Assembly (NCBI RefSeq): GCF_023208195.1
Contig: NZ_CP060034.1
Coordinates: 3,968,001-4,032,000, forward strand
Source: Nocardioides sp. InS609-2
GTDB lineage: Bacteria > Actinomycetota > Actinomycetes > Propionibacteriales > Nocardioidaceae
Direction: 5' to 3'
Length of the DNA: 64,000 bases
How positions within the stretch are numbered: the first letter of the stretch is position 1; the number at the start of each line of letters is the position of its first letter. The notes beneath the pieces are model-generated. The model worked only from the letters and a program-made list of their open reading frames with translations, had not been told where the DNA came from and did not search any database. The position numbers and the translations under genes were made by a program. Shown here piece after piece: positions 8,031 through 16,341 of the stretch.

Positions 8031-9061
8031 CGACCTGGACGATGCCGGCCGAGACCGACACGCACGACCGCACCTGGATGGCCTGGCCGTCCGGCAGCTA
8101 CACCCTCGGCGACACGCCCGCGGAGGCCGAGGAGGCCCGGCTGACCTGGGCCTCGGCGGCGAATGCCGTGGCCGAGTACGAGCCCCTCCACATGCTGGTG
8201 CCACCGTCGGAGATCGGTGAGGCCCGGCGCCGGCTCTCCGCGGCGGTAGTGCTCCACGAAGCTGCACTCGACGACGCGTGGTACCGGGACATCGGACCCA
8301 CGTTCGTGCTCGGCCCGGACGGCCTAGGCGCCGTCAACTGGGTCTTCAACGGCTGGGGGGCTCAGGACTGGGCCACCTGGGAGTACGACGCGGTGGCCAG
8401 TCTGGTCGCCATGGAGGCGAGCGGAGCGCACCGCATCGACTCGCCGATGGTCAACGAGGGCGGGGGCATCCAGACCGACGGGGCGGGCACCTTCCTGGTG
8501 ACCGAGACGGTCCAGCTCGACCCCGGGCGCAACCCCGGCTGGAGCCGCGAGCAGGTCGAGGCCGAGCTGGTCCGGACGGTCGGCGCACGCAAGGTGATCT
8601 GGCTGACGCGCGGCCTCACCCGGGACAGCGAGCGCTACGGCACCCGCGGACACGTCGACATCGTCGCCACCTTCAGCTCCCGCGGCCGGATCCTCCTGCA
8701 CGAGCAGCGCGACCAGGCGCACCCGGATGCCCTTGTCAGCCGCGAGCTCGGTGCGCTCCTTCGCGACGAGACCGACGCCGACGGCAAGCCGCTCGAGGTC
8801 GTCGCGCTGCCGGCCCCCACCGTGCTCCGCGACTCGAAGGGTTGGGTCGACTACAGCTACGTGAACCACTACGTGGCCAACGGCGCCGTCATCGCGTGCG
8901 CCTTCGACGACCCGGCCGACGACGAGGCCCGCGAGCTGCTCGCCGACGCGTATCCCGGACGCACCGTCGTCCAGCTCGATGCCCGGCCGCTGTTCGCCCG
9001 CGGCGGCGGCATCCACTGCATCACCCAACAGCAACCCGCACTGCCCAAGGAAACCTCATGA
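8027..9061 (+). CDS. aguA: Agmatine deiminase (agmatine iminohydrolase)
   Basis: A 344-residue member of the guanidino-group-modifying family that converts agmatine to N-carbamoylputrescine and ammonia. Characteristic pieces are MPAETDTHDRTWMAWP at the start, RDIGPTFVL, MVNEGGGIQTDG (substrate glutamate), YGTRGHVDIVATF (catalytic histidine) and the terminal GGGIHCITQQQP with nucleophile Cys331. ATG 8027 lies in an ATGA overlap with the amidohydrolase stop, which fixes the start. All recognisable catalytic residues are present, so it should be active. Its product is the normal substrate of the nitrilase-fold protein encoded next. Confidence 0.9.
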   Translation: MTTWTMPAETDTHDRTWMAWPSGSYTLGDTPAEAEEARLTWASAANAVAEYEPLHMLVPPSEIGEARRRLSAAVVLHEAALDDAWYRDIGPTFVLGPDGLGAVNWVFNGWGAQDWATWEYDAVASLVAMEASGAHRIDSPMVNEGGGIQTDGAGTFLVTETVQLDPGRNPGWSREQVEAELVRTVGARKVIWLTRGLTRDSERYGTRGHVDIVATFSSRGRILLHEQRDQAHPDALVSRELGALLRDETDADGKPLEVVALPAPTVLRDSKGWVDYSYVNHYVANGAVIACAFDDPADDEARELLADAYPGRTVVQLDARPLFARGGGIHCITQQQPALPKETS

Positions 9062-9993
9062 AACTCATTGCCCCACCCGCCCAGCCGTCCCTGTCCCGTG
9101 TCGGCGAGACGGACGACCGACAGGTGACCGTGGCTCTGGTCCAGATGCACTGGGCCGCCGAACCCGAGGAGCACCTCGCCACCCTGGCCGAGGGCATCGC
9201 AACCGCGGCCGGGGCCGGTGCGTCGATCGTGTTCCTTCCGGAGCTCACCCTGTCGCGCTACCCGGCGGACACCATGCCCGAGGGGGCGCCGGCCGACATC
9301 GCCGAGCCGCTTGCGGACGGTCCGACGTACACCTTCGCCGCGGCGGCGGCTGCCGCGCACGGAGTCTTCGTGCACGCGTCCCTCTACGAGAAGGCGGAGG
9401 CCGACGACGGACTCGGCTTCAACACCGCCATCCTCGTCGCCCCAGACGGGAGCATCGTGGCTCGCACGCGCAAGCTGCACATCCCGGTGACAGCGGGCTA
9501 CTACGAGGACCAGTACTTCCGGCCGGGTCCCGCCGGCTCGCCGTACCCGGTCCACGCCGTCGACCTGCCCGGAGCGCCTCGCGTCGGTCTGCCGACCTGG
9601 GACCAGTGGTTCCCGGAGCTGGCGCGGGCGTACTCGCTCGCCGACGCGGAGATCCTTGCCTACCCGACGGCGATCGGCTCCGAACCGGACCACCCCGACT
9701 TCGACACCCAGCCGCTGTGGCAGAGCGTGATCGTGGGCAACGGCATCGCCAATGGGCTCTTCATGGTGGTTCCCAACCGCTGGGGCAACGAGGGACTCGT
9801 CGAGTTCTACGGCTCGTCCTTCATCAGCGACCCGTACGGCCGTGTCCTCGCCCAGGCTGGGCGCGCGGGCGTCGCCGTGCTGGTGGCGACCCTCGACCTG
9901 GCGCAGCGGCGTGACTGGCTCGACCTCTTCCCATTCCTGCAAACGCGACGTCCGGACACCTACGGGTGCCTCGTCGAGAAGGAGACCAAATGA
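9058..9993 (+). CDS. N-carbamoylputrescine amidase-like nitrilase-fold protein lacking the catalytic cysteine
   Basis: A 311-residue carbon-nitrogen hydrolase closest in pattern to N-carbamoylputrescine amidase (AguB), which makes putrescine, CO2 and ammonia. Glu62 (FLPELTLS) and Lys139 (RKLHIPVTAGYYEDQYF) of the Glu-Lys-Cys triad are present. The nucleophile normally sits directly before WDQWFPE; here the sequence is RVGLPT-WDQWFPE, with Thr180 in front of Trp181 and no cysteine. Downstream conservation is otherwise good (YPTAIGSEP, VVPNRWGNEG, YGSSF). The start is an ATGA overlap with aguA, preceded by AAGGA. By family knowledge it should not hydrolyse its substrate; substitution, one-codon deletion or sequence error are the options. 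Confidence 0.85.
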   Translation: MKLIAPPAQPSLSRVGETDDRQVTVALVQMHWAAEPEEHLATLAEGIATAAGAGASIVFLPELTLSRYPADTMPEGAPADIAEPLADGPTYTFAAAAAAAHGVFVHASLYEKAEADDGLGFNTAILVAPDGSIVARTRKLHIPVTAGYYEDQYFRPGPAGSPYPVHAVDLPGAPRVGLPTWDQWFPELARAYSLADAEILAYPTAIGSEPDHPDFDTQPLWQSVIVGNGIANGLFMVVPNRWGNEGLVEFYGSSFISDPYGRVLAQAGRAGVAVLVATLDLAQRRDWLDLFPFLQTRRPDTYGCLVEKETK

Positions 9994-11348
9994 TGTCCAC
10001 CCATGACACCGTCATCGTCGGCGGAGGAGTCACCGGCCTGGTGGCGGCCTGGCGCCTGGCCGAGGCCGGACAGGACGTCGTGGTGCTCGAGGCGCGTGAG
10101 CGCGTCGGCGGGCGGCTGCGCAGCGAGGAGCACGACGGATCCCTCTTCGAGATCGGGGGCCAGTGGGTCTCACCCGACCAGGACGCCCTCGTGGGGCTCC
10201 TCGACGAGCTGGGCCTGGAGACCTACCCGCGCTTTCGCGAGGGCGAGTCGCTGTACGTCGCCGGCGACGGTGCGGTGCGGCGCTTCACCGGCGAGGACCT
10301 GCCCGTCGGCCCGGACACGGCGGCTGCCATCGAACGGCTCACCAAGACCCTCGACGACCTCACCGCCGAGATCGACCCCGACCGCCCCTGGGACCACCCG
10401 GAGGCCGAGCGGCTCGATCACATGACGTTCCAGCAGTGGCTCGAGGAGGAGTGCGACGATGTCGAGGCGCGTGACAACATCGCGCTCTTCATCGGCCCGG
10501 CCATGCTCACCAAGCCCGCCTGGTCGTTCTCGGCCCTGCAGGCGCTGTTGATGGCGGCCAGCGCCGGGTCGTTCCTGCACCTCGTCGACGCCGACTTCAT
10601 CCTCGACCGGCGGGTCGAGGGCGGACTGGCCTCGGTCGCGCACGAGCTGACCCGCCGGCTCGGTGACCGGGTGCGGCTCTCGCAGGACGTCACGGCGGTC
10701 GAGTACGACGACGAGGGCGCGACCGTGGTCGTGAAGCACGAGCGGCTGCGCGCACGTCGCGTGATCGTGGCCGTGCCGCCGCCACTGGTGCGTCGGATCC
10801 GGTTCACCCCGGAGCTGCCCGCCGAGCACCGACACGCCCGCGAGCACCAGTCCTTCGGGCTGGTGATCAAGGTGCAGGCGGAGTACCCCACACCGTTCTG
10901 GCGGGAGGAGGGGCTCAGTGGCACCGGCTTCGGTCCCTACCAGGTCGTGCACGAGGTCTACGACAACACACCAGCTGGCTCCACGGTGGGGCATCTGGTC
11001 GGCTTCGTCTCCGACGAGGCCGCGGACCGGCTCGGCACCCTCGGGGTCGAGGAGCGCCGTGAGCAGGTGCTGGCCTCGCTGACGGCGTACTTCGGTGATG
11101 CCGCCCGCAGCCCCACGACGTACGTCGAGAGCGACTGGCAGCACCAGGAGCTGACCGGCGGCGCCTACGGCACCAGCTTCGACGTCGGTGGACTCACGCG
11201 GTACGGCCGGGTGCTTCGTCAGCCGGTCGGGCCGATCGAGTTCGGCACGAGCGACGTGTCCGGCCTCGGCTTCCAGCACGTCGACGGCGCCGTCCGCGTC
11301 GGCACCGAGCTCGCCCAGCGAGTCCTCACACCAGGAGCAGCATCATGA
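9990..11348 (+). CDS. Flavin monoamine oxidase, putative putrescine oxidase
   Basis: A 452-residue FAD-dependent amine oxidase. The Rossmann motif is VIVGGGVTGLVAAWRLAEAG, followed by RERVGGRLRS and GGQWVSPDQ, the amine-oxidase signature that holds the flavin. The C-terminal FAD-contact region reads GLGFQHVDGAVRVGTEL. In actinobacteria such enzymes oxidise putrescine to 4-aminobutanal with release of ammonia and H2O2. AAGGAG at 9979-9984 selects ATG 9990 (or 9993) over an upstream GTG, and the start overlaps the preceding stop. Its place between the amidase-like gene and an aminoaldehyde dehydrogenase supports putrescine as substrate. It would generate peroxide in the cytoplasm. Confidence 0.83.
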   Translation: MMSTHDTVIVGGGVTGLVAAWRLAEAGQDVVVLEARERVGGRLRSEEHDGSLFEIGGQWVSPDQDALVGLLDELGLETYPRFREGESLYVAGDGAVRRFTGEDLPVGPDTAAAIERLTKTLDDLTAEIDPDRPWDHPEAERLDHMTFQQWLEEECDDVEARDNIALFIGPAMLTKPAWSFSALQALLMAASAGSFLHLVDADFILDRRVEGGLASVAHELTRRLGDRVRLSQDVTAVEYDDEGATVVVKHERLRARRVIVAVPPPLVRRIRFTPELPAEHRHAREHQSFGLVIKVQAEYPTPFWREEGLSGTGFGPYQVVHEVYDNTPAGSTVGHLVGFVSDEAADRLGTLGVEERREQVLASLTAYFGDAARSPTTYVESDWQHQELTGGAYGTSFDVGGLTRYGRVLRQPVGPIEFGTSDVSGLGFQHVDGAVRVGTELAQRVLTPGAAS

Positions 11349-12763
11349 TCAAGAACATCATCGACGGCGAGCTTCGCGCGGCGCACGACGGCAGGGTCAG
11401 CGACGTCGTCGACCCCTCGACCGGCAAGTCCTACGACATGGCCGCGCTCTCCGGCGCGCCCGACGTGGATGCCGCGTACGCCGCCGCCACGCGAGCCTTC
11501 CGCGTCTGGCGGCGTACGACGCCGGCCGAGCGGCAGCATGCGCTGCTTGCCCTTGCGGACGCGCTGGCGGCGCGTTCCGAGGAGCTGGTCGCGGCCGAGG
11601 TCGAGAACACCGGCAAGCCGGTCGCGCTCGCGCGTTCCGAGGAGATCGCGGTCGGCATCGACCACCTGCGCTTCTTCGCCGGCGCGGCCAGGACGCTCGA
11701 AGGAGCCTCGGCAGGCGAGTACCTGGCCGGGCACACGTCCTACGTGCGTCGTGAGCCGGTCGGGGTGGTCGGCCAGGTGGCCCCGTGGAACTACCCGTTC
11801 ATGATGGCCATCTGGAAGATCGCGCCGGCCCTCGCGGCGGGCAACACGGTCGTCCTCAAGCCGTCGGACACGACCCCGGTCACGGCGTCACTGTTGGGCG
11901 AGATCGCTCTCGGCGTGCTTCCCCCAGGTGTCCTCAACGTGGTGTGCGGGGACCGGGACACCGGGCGGCTCGTGGTATCGCACCCGGACGCGGCGATGGT
12001 CTCGATCACCGGGTCGACGGCCGCAGGCAAGCAGGTGGCCGTGGCAGCGGCCGACCACGTGACACGGGTCCACCTCGAGCTCGGTGGAAAGGCGCCGGCG
12101 ATCGTGTTCGCGGACGCGGACCTCCCGGCAGCCGTGGAGGGGATCGTCATGGCCGCCTTCTTCAACGGCGGCCAGGACTGCACGGCCGCGACCCGGGTGC
12201 TGGTGCAGGACGGGGCCGCCGATCGGTTCCAGACCCTCCTGGTGGAAGCCGTCTCGCAGGTGCGCACCGGTCCGCCGTCGGACGAGGAGGCGCTGTACGG
12301 TCCGCTCAACAACGCCAACCAGCTCGCGCATGTGTCCGCCGTCGTGGAGTCACTGCCGGAGCACGCGACCGTGCTCACGGGTGGGCACCGGATGGGCACC
12401 GAAGGCTACTTCTATGCGCCGACCGTGGTGTCAGGCGTACGCCAGCAGGACGCGATCGTGCAGCAGGAGACCTTCGGTCCCGTGGTGACCCTGCAGACCT
12501 TCGGATCGGAGAGCGAGGCGATCGAGCTGGCCAACGATGTCGACCTTGGCCTGGCCTCGAGCGTCTGGACCTCCGACCACGGCACCGCCCATCGCTGCTC
12601 GGTCGATCTCGACTTCGGGTGCGTGTGGGTCAACACCCACATTCCGCTGGTGGCCGAGATGCCGCACGGCGGCTTCAAGCAGAGCGGCTACGGCAAGGAC
12701 CTCTCCCGGTACGGCCTGGAGGACTACACACGGGTGAAGCACGTGATGCACTCGCACGGCTGA
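11345..12763 (+). CDS. Aldehyde dehydrogenase, putative gamma-aminobutyraldehyde dehydrogenase
   Basis: A 472-residue NAD(P)-dependent aldehyde dehydrogenase of the aminoaldehyde/betaine-aldehyde type. It has the oxyanion asparagine in VAPWNYPFMM, the cofactor lysine in VVLKPSDTTP, the general base glutamate in LELGGKAP and nucleophile Cys279 in GGQDCTAATR. It would oxidise 4-aminobutanal from the upstream amine oxidase to GABA. ATG 11345 overlaps the oxidase stop (ATGA), and it is the last gene of the six-gene operon. The gene ends five bases from the convergent TetR gene, with no clear terminator hairpin between them. Confidence 0.85.
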   Translation: MIKNIIDGELRAAHDGRVSDVVDPSTGKSYDMAALSGAPDVDAAYAAATRAFRVWRRTTPAERQHALLALADALAARSEELVAAEVENTGKPVALARSEEIAVGIDHLRFFAGAARTLEGASAGEYLAGHTSYVRREPVGVVGQVAPWNYPFMMAIWKIAPALAAGNTVVLKPSDTTPVTASLLGEIALGVLPPGVLNVVCGDRDTGRLVVSHPDAAMVSITGSTAAGKQVAVAAADHVTRVHLELGGKAPAIVFADADLPAAVEGIVMAAFFNGGQDCTAATRVLVQDGAADRFQTLLVEAVSQVRTGPPSDEEALYGPLNNANQLAHVSAVVESLPEHATVLTGGHRMGTEGYFYAPTVVSGVRQQDAIVQQETFGPVVTLQTFGSESEAIELANDVDLGLASSVWTSDHGTAHRCSVDLDFGCVWVNTHIPLVAEMPHGGFKQSGYGKDLSRYGLEDYTRVKHVMHSHG

Positions 12764-12768
12764 AGCCC

Positions 12769-13332
12769 TCAGCGGCCCAGCGCCGCTACGGCGTCGGCCA
12801 GGTCGACCACCGCCCGCTTCCGGGCGGTGGTCCCGACGTCGAGCGGCGCGTCGAGCTGGAAGCCGAGGAACGCCGCGTCGATGACGGTCGCGACCCGGTT
12901 CGCCAGTGGGCGGGCGACCCCTGACCTCGTCAGGTGCGTGACGAAGGACCGCAGCCAGTGCTCGTTGGCCTCACGCACGACAGAGGCATACGGCTCGCGG
13001 CCCAGCAGGCCGAGCGCAGCTGCCTCGACGTACAGACGCGTGCACGACTCGAGCTCGGGCGAGTTCACCACCGACCAGAGATCGTGCACGGCCGCGCGCA
13101 GGTCGGCCGACGGTGCGAGTGCCGCGATGCCAGCGACGGCGCGGTCGTTCGACTCACGCAGGACAGCGGCGACGAGGTTGTCCTTGGTGCCGAAGTGATA
13201 GAGCAGCATGCGGTCGCTGGTGCCGAGCGCTGTGGCCAGGGGTCTGAGGCTCAGCCCGATCAGGCCGTGGCCCAAGGTGTAGTTCGTCGCCTCGACGGTC
13301 CACACCTCTCGGCGTACGGGGTCCTTGGCCAC
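12769..13332 (-). CDS. TetR-family repressor of the SMR efflux gene
   Basis: A 187-residue TetR-type regulator. The HTH region reads LSLRPLATALGTSDRMLLYHFGTKDNLV, followed by an all-helical effector domain. The start is GTG 13332, nine bases from the first of two TGTAGC-N4-GCTACA palindromes, so it probably represses its own promoter as well as the divergent SMR gene. The ligand is probably a cationic or lipophilic compound exported by the SMR protein, as for QacR-like systems (inference). It converges on the polyamine operon but has no evident role in it. Confidence 0.85.
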   Translation of the reverse strand: MAKDPVRREVWTVEATNYTLGHGLIGLSLRPLATALGTSDRMLLYHFGTKDNLVAAVLRESNDRAVAGIAALAPSADLRAAVHDLWSVVNSPELESCTRLYVEAAALGLLGREPYASVVREANEHWLRSFVTHLTRSGVARPLANRVATVIDAAFLGFQLDAPLDVGTTARKRAVVDLADAVAALGR

Positions 13333-13340
13333 GTCCGAAC

Positions 13341-13379
13341 TGTAGCATGTGCTACATTTACAGTGTAGCGACTGCTACA
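13341..13379. promoter_or_regulatory. Paired palindromic operators between TetR and SMR genes
   Basis: Two 16-bp sites share the form TGTAGC-N4-GCTACA: 13341-13356 (centre ATGT) and 13364-13379 (centre GACT). Their centres are 23 bp apart, about two helical turns, so two dimers could bind on nearly the same face. They lie in the divergent promoter region between the regulator and efflux genes. The identical arms make this one of the clearest operator pairs in the window. Confidence 0.85.
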
Positions 13380-13395
13380 TACCGCGGAGAGGACG

Positions 13396-13728
13396 ATGAT
13401 CATGTACGCCGCCTTCGGGCTCCTGACAGCAGCGATCGCTGCAGAGGTTGCCGCCACCGCCGCCCTGCCCCGCGCCGAGGGCTTCCGCAACCCGATGTGG
13501 AGCGGCCTTGTGATCGGCGGCTACGCGCTGTCCATCTGGCTGCTGGCGCTCGTGGTCGAGGACCTGCCGGTCTCGACGGCGTACGCCGTGTGGTCGGGCG
13601 TCGGCACCGCTGCCATCGCTGTCGTCGGCGTCCTGTGGCTCGGCGAGTCCCTGGACGCGGTGAAGGTCGCTGCCCTGTCGATGATCGTCCTCGGCGTGGT
13701 CCTGCTCAACCTGCAGGGCGCGCACTAG
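13396..13728 (+). CDS. Small multidrug resistance (SMR) family efflux protein
   Basis: A 110-residue four-helix membrane protein of the EmrE/QacE/SugE family, which exports cationic compounds as a dimer driven by proton entry. The conserved membrane glutamate is in the first helix (AAIAAEVAATAAL), and VSTAYAVWSGVGTA is the canonical third-helix motif with the Gly-Val-Gly kink. The usual length of SMR proteins is 105-120 residues. GAGAGG precedes ATG 13396. The divergent TetR gene and the operator pair directly upstream indicate inducible expression. Its 3' end overlaps the end of the convergent flavoprotein gene by 23 bases. Confidence 0.9.
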   Translation: MIMYAAFGLLTAAIAAEVAATAALPRAEGFRNPMWSGLVIGGYALSIWLLALVVEDLPVSTAYAVWSGVGTAAIAVVGVLWLGESLDAVKVAALSMIVLGVVLLNLQGAH

Positions 13729-14980
13729 CCTCCACGGCGTCGCGCAGCGGGGAGCGCGGTGACTCGAGGGCGGTGACCGCGACCGGGTCGTGGCCTCGGG
13801 AGCCCAGCAGCCACACCAAATTCACCAGGAGCCTTCGCCGGGAGCACGGCAGTCGCGAGCCGTGGTAGAGCCGGTGCACCAGCCACGCGAGCCGGCCCCG
13901 CACCGGTATGCCGTACAGCTCGGCGACGCCCTTGCGCAGGCCCAGCGACGCGACGGCGCCGGCGTCCTTGTGGCGGTAGGGACGGACGCGGCCGGTCAGG
14001 TTGCCGGTCAGCCGCACGGCCTGCCGGACGGCATGCTGGGCGGTCGGCGCGCACAACCCGCCGGTCACAAGGTCGGGCACCGCGGCGCAGTCGCCGATCG
14101 CCCAGACGCCGTCGCAGACACGGAGGTTCTCGTCGGTGATGACGCGACCGGCCGCGTCGCACGGGACTCCGAGGGCTCGGAGCAGCGGGTTCGCGACGAC
14201 GCCGGCTGTCCACACGACGGTGTCGGTGGCGATGACCGTGCCGTCGCTGAGAACGGCGCGCCCTTCGGCCAGCGAGGCCACGGAGATGCCGGTCCGGATC
14301 TCGACACCGCGGTCCTGCAGGTTGGCGGTCGTGTACGTCGCGAGCCGCTCCGGCAGCTGGCCCAGGATGCGCGGAGCTGCCTCGACCAGCACCCAGCGGG
14401 TGTCTGCCATGGAGAGTCCCTGGTAGCGGAAGATCACCCGGCGCACCATGTCCTCGAGCTCGGCCAGGGCCTCCACGCCGGCGTACCCTCCACCGACGAA
14501 GACGAACGTCAGCGCGCGCTCGCGGGCCTCGGAGCCAGTGGTCGACGCTGCGAGCTCCAGCCGCGACAGGATCCGGCTACCGAGATGCAGCGCCTCCTCG
14601 ACGGTGCGAAAGCCCACGGCGTGCTCCGAGAGCCCGGGCACCGGGAACGTCCGCGTGACCGAGCCGAGAGCAAGCACCAGCTCGTCGTACGCCAGGCCTT
14701 GGGTGGTGCCGTCGGGCGTCGAGCAGGTCGCGACCCGAGACTCGGTGTCCAGGGAGACCAGGGAGCCGGTGAGCACCCGCGCGCCCGGAAGCGCCGACCT
14801 GAGCGGGACCACGACGTGTGCGGCCTGCACGGTCCCGGCGGCGGTCTCGGGCAGGAGGGGCTGGTAGGTCATGTAGCCGTGCGGGTTGACCACGGTGACG
14901 TCGCAGCCGCGCCGGAGCAGCCGACGGGCTGCGGTCAGGCCGGCGTACCCTCCGCCGACCACCACGACTCGCTTCGTCAT
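13706..14980 (-). CDS. NADH dehydrogenase-like FAD/NAD(P) oxidoreductase (NDH-2 family)
   Basis: A 424-residue two-dinucleotide-binding flavoprotein. The FAD motif is VVVVGGGYAGLTAARRL at the N-terminus, the NADH motif FVFVGGGYAGVEALAEL mid-protein, and the FAD-closing motif is WAIGDCAAVPD. A basic, hydrophobic C-terminus after that motif is typical of membrane-associated type II NADH dehydrogenases, which pass electrons from NADH to quinone without pumping protons. Its ATG overlaps the stop of the succinate-semialdehyde dehydrogenase gene. As last gene of the GABA operon it may reoxidise the NADH made by its partners (inference). An alternative is a ferredoxin- or rubredoxin-type reductase. 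Confidence 0.8.
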   Translation of the reverse strand: MTKRVVVVGGGYAGLTAARRLLRRGCDVTVVNPHGYMTYQPLLPETAAGTVQAAHVVVPLRSALPGARVLTGSLVSLDTESRVATCSTPDGTTQGLAYDELVLALGSVTRTFPVPGLSEHAVGFRTVEEALHLGSRILSRLELAASTTGSEARERALTFVFVGGGYAGVEALAELEDMVRRVIFRYQGLSMADTRWVLVEAAPRILGQLPERLATYTTANLQDRGVEIRTGISVASLAEGRAVLSDGTVIATDTVVWTAGVVANPLLRALGVPCDAAGRVITDENLRVCDGVWAIGDCAAVPDLVTGGLCAPTAQHAVRQAVRLTGNLTGRVRPYRHKDAGAVASLGLRKGVAELYGIPVRGRLAWLVHRLYHGSRLPCSRRRLLVNLVWLLGSRGHDPVAVTALESPRSPLRDAVEASARPAG

Positions 14981-16341
14981 GACCAGTCCACGCTGAAGTA
15001 CTGCGTCTCCTGGTACTCGCGGATCCCCGCACGTGCTCCTTCGCGACCGATCCCGCTCTGCTTCACGCCGCCGAAGGGCGTGGACGGGTCGGACACGACG
15101 CCGCGGTTGACCCCGACCATGCCGGCGTCGAGGGACTCCGCGATGTGCAACGCGTCCTGGAGCCTCCCGGCGTACACGTACGCGGCCAGGCCGTACTCCG
15201 AGTCGTTGGCCTGCGCGAGCAGCGTCTGCTCGTCGTGCCAGGTGATCACCGAGACCACCGGTCCGAAGATCTCCTCGCGCGCGATCCGCATGCCCGGGTG
15301 TACGTCGACCAAGAGGGTCGCCGGGTAGAACCAGCCGCCGGAGCCGCTGGTTCCTCGGTGGGTCACGCGGGCACCGGCGGCCACCGCCTCGTCGACCAGG
15401 GCCGCGACGTTATCGACGGCCTTCGCGCTGATGAGCGGCGCGACCTCCAGGCTCTCGACGGCAGCCCCGAACCGGGCGACGAAGTCGTCGGCGACCGACT
15501 CGTGCACGAAGAACCGGTTGGCAGCGGTGCAGGCCTGGCCGGCGTTGCGGAACTTCGCGATCATCGCCCCAGCCACGGCCGCCTCGATGTCGGCATCGGC
15601 AGTGACCACGAAGGGTGCGTTGCCGCCCAGCTCCATGCTCGTGTTGAGCACGCGGTCGGCCGCCTGCCGGAGCAGCACTTGTCCGACGCCGGTCGACCCG
15701 GTGAACGAGAGCTTGCGCACCCGGTCGTCCGCCAGCCAGGTGGAGACGACGTCGGCGGCGTCGGTCGTGGGGACGACGCCCACGACGCCCTCGGGGACGC
15801 CCGCCTTCGTGAGCAGCTCGCTGATCGCGAGTGCGGTGAGGGGAGTCTCGGCAGCCGGCTTGAGGACCACCGTGCAGCCTGCGGCCAGCGCCGGGGCGAT
15901 CTTGCGGGTGGCCATCGCTGCCGGGAAGTTCCACGGGGTCACCAGCGCAGCGACGCCGACCGGCTTGTGCGTCACGACCGACCGCGTGCCGCCGGCGGGG
16001 GAGACGCCGTACTCGCCCTCGGTGCGGACAGCCTCCTCGGAGAACCAGCGGAAGAACTCCGCGGCGTAGCCGACCTCGGCCCGCGCGTCCTCGAGCGACT
16101 TCCCGTTCTCCGACGTGATGAGCGCCGTGAGCCGCTCGGTGTCGGCGACGATCAGCTCGTAGGCACGGCGCAGGATCTCGGCACGGGCACGAGGTGCGGT
16201 CGCGGCCCAGGCCGGGAACGCCGCGGCGGCGGCGTCGACGGCGGCGACAGCATCGGCCGATGTCGCGTTCGGGACCTGGGCGATGACCTCGGTGGTGGCA
16301 GGGTTGCGGACCTCGAAGGTCCGGGTGGCGGTGACGGTCAT
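14977..16341 (-). CDS. gabD: Succinate-semialdehyde dehydrogenase
   Basis: A 454-residue aldehyde dehydrogenase of the GabD type that oxidises succinate semialdehyde to succinate. It has VTPWNFPAAMATRKIAPAL, CTVVLKPAAETPLTAL, FTGSTGVGQ, MELGGNAPFV with the general-base glutamate, and nucleophile Cys271 in NAGQACTAANRF. The C-terminal FGGVKQSGIGREG motif fits the SSADH subgroup. The upstream open frame extends much further, but ATG 16341 sits in an ATGA overlap with the glutamate dehydrogenase stop and begins a normal MTVTATRTFEVRNPATTE start. Placement directly with GABA transaminase supports the assignment. Confidence 0.88.
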   Translation of the reverse strand: MTVTATRTFEVRNPATTEVIAQVPNATSADAVAAVDAAAAAFPAWAATAPRARAEILRRAYELIVADTERLTALITSENGKSLEDARAEVGYAAEFFRWFSEEAVRTEGEYGVSPAGGTRSVVTHKPVGVAALVTPWNFPAAMATRKIAPALAAGCTVVLKPAAETPLTALAISELLTKAGVPEGVVGVVPTTDAADVVSTWLADDRVRKLSFTGSTGVGQVLLRQAADRVLNTSMELGGNAPFVVTADADIEAAVAGAMIAKFRNAGQACTAANRFFVHESVADDFVARFGAAVESLEVAPLISAKAVDNVAALVDEAVAAGARVTHRGTSGSGGWFYPATLLVDVHPGMRIAREEIFGPVVSVITWHDEQTLLAQANDSEYGLAAYVYAGRLQDALHIAESLDAGMVGVNRGVVSDPSTPFGGVKQSGIGREGARAGIREYQETQYFSVDWS

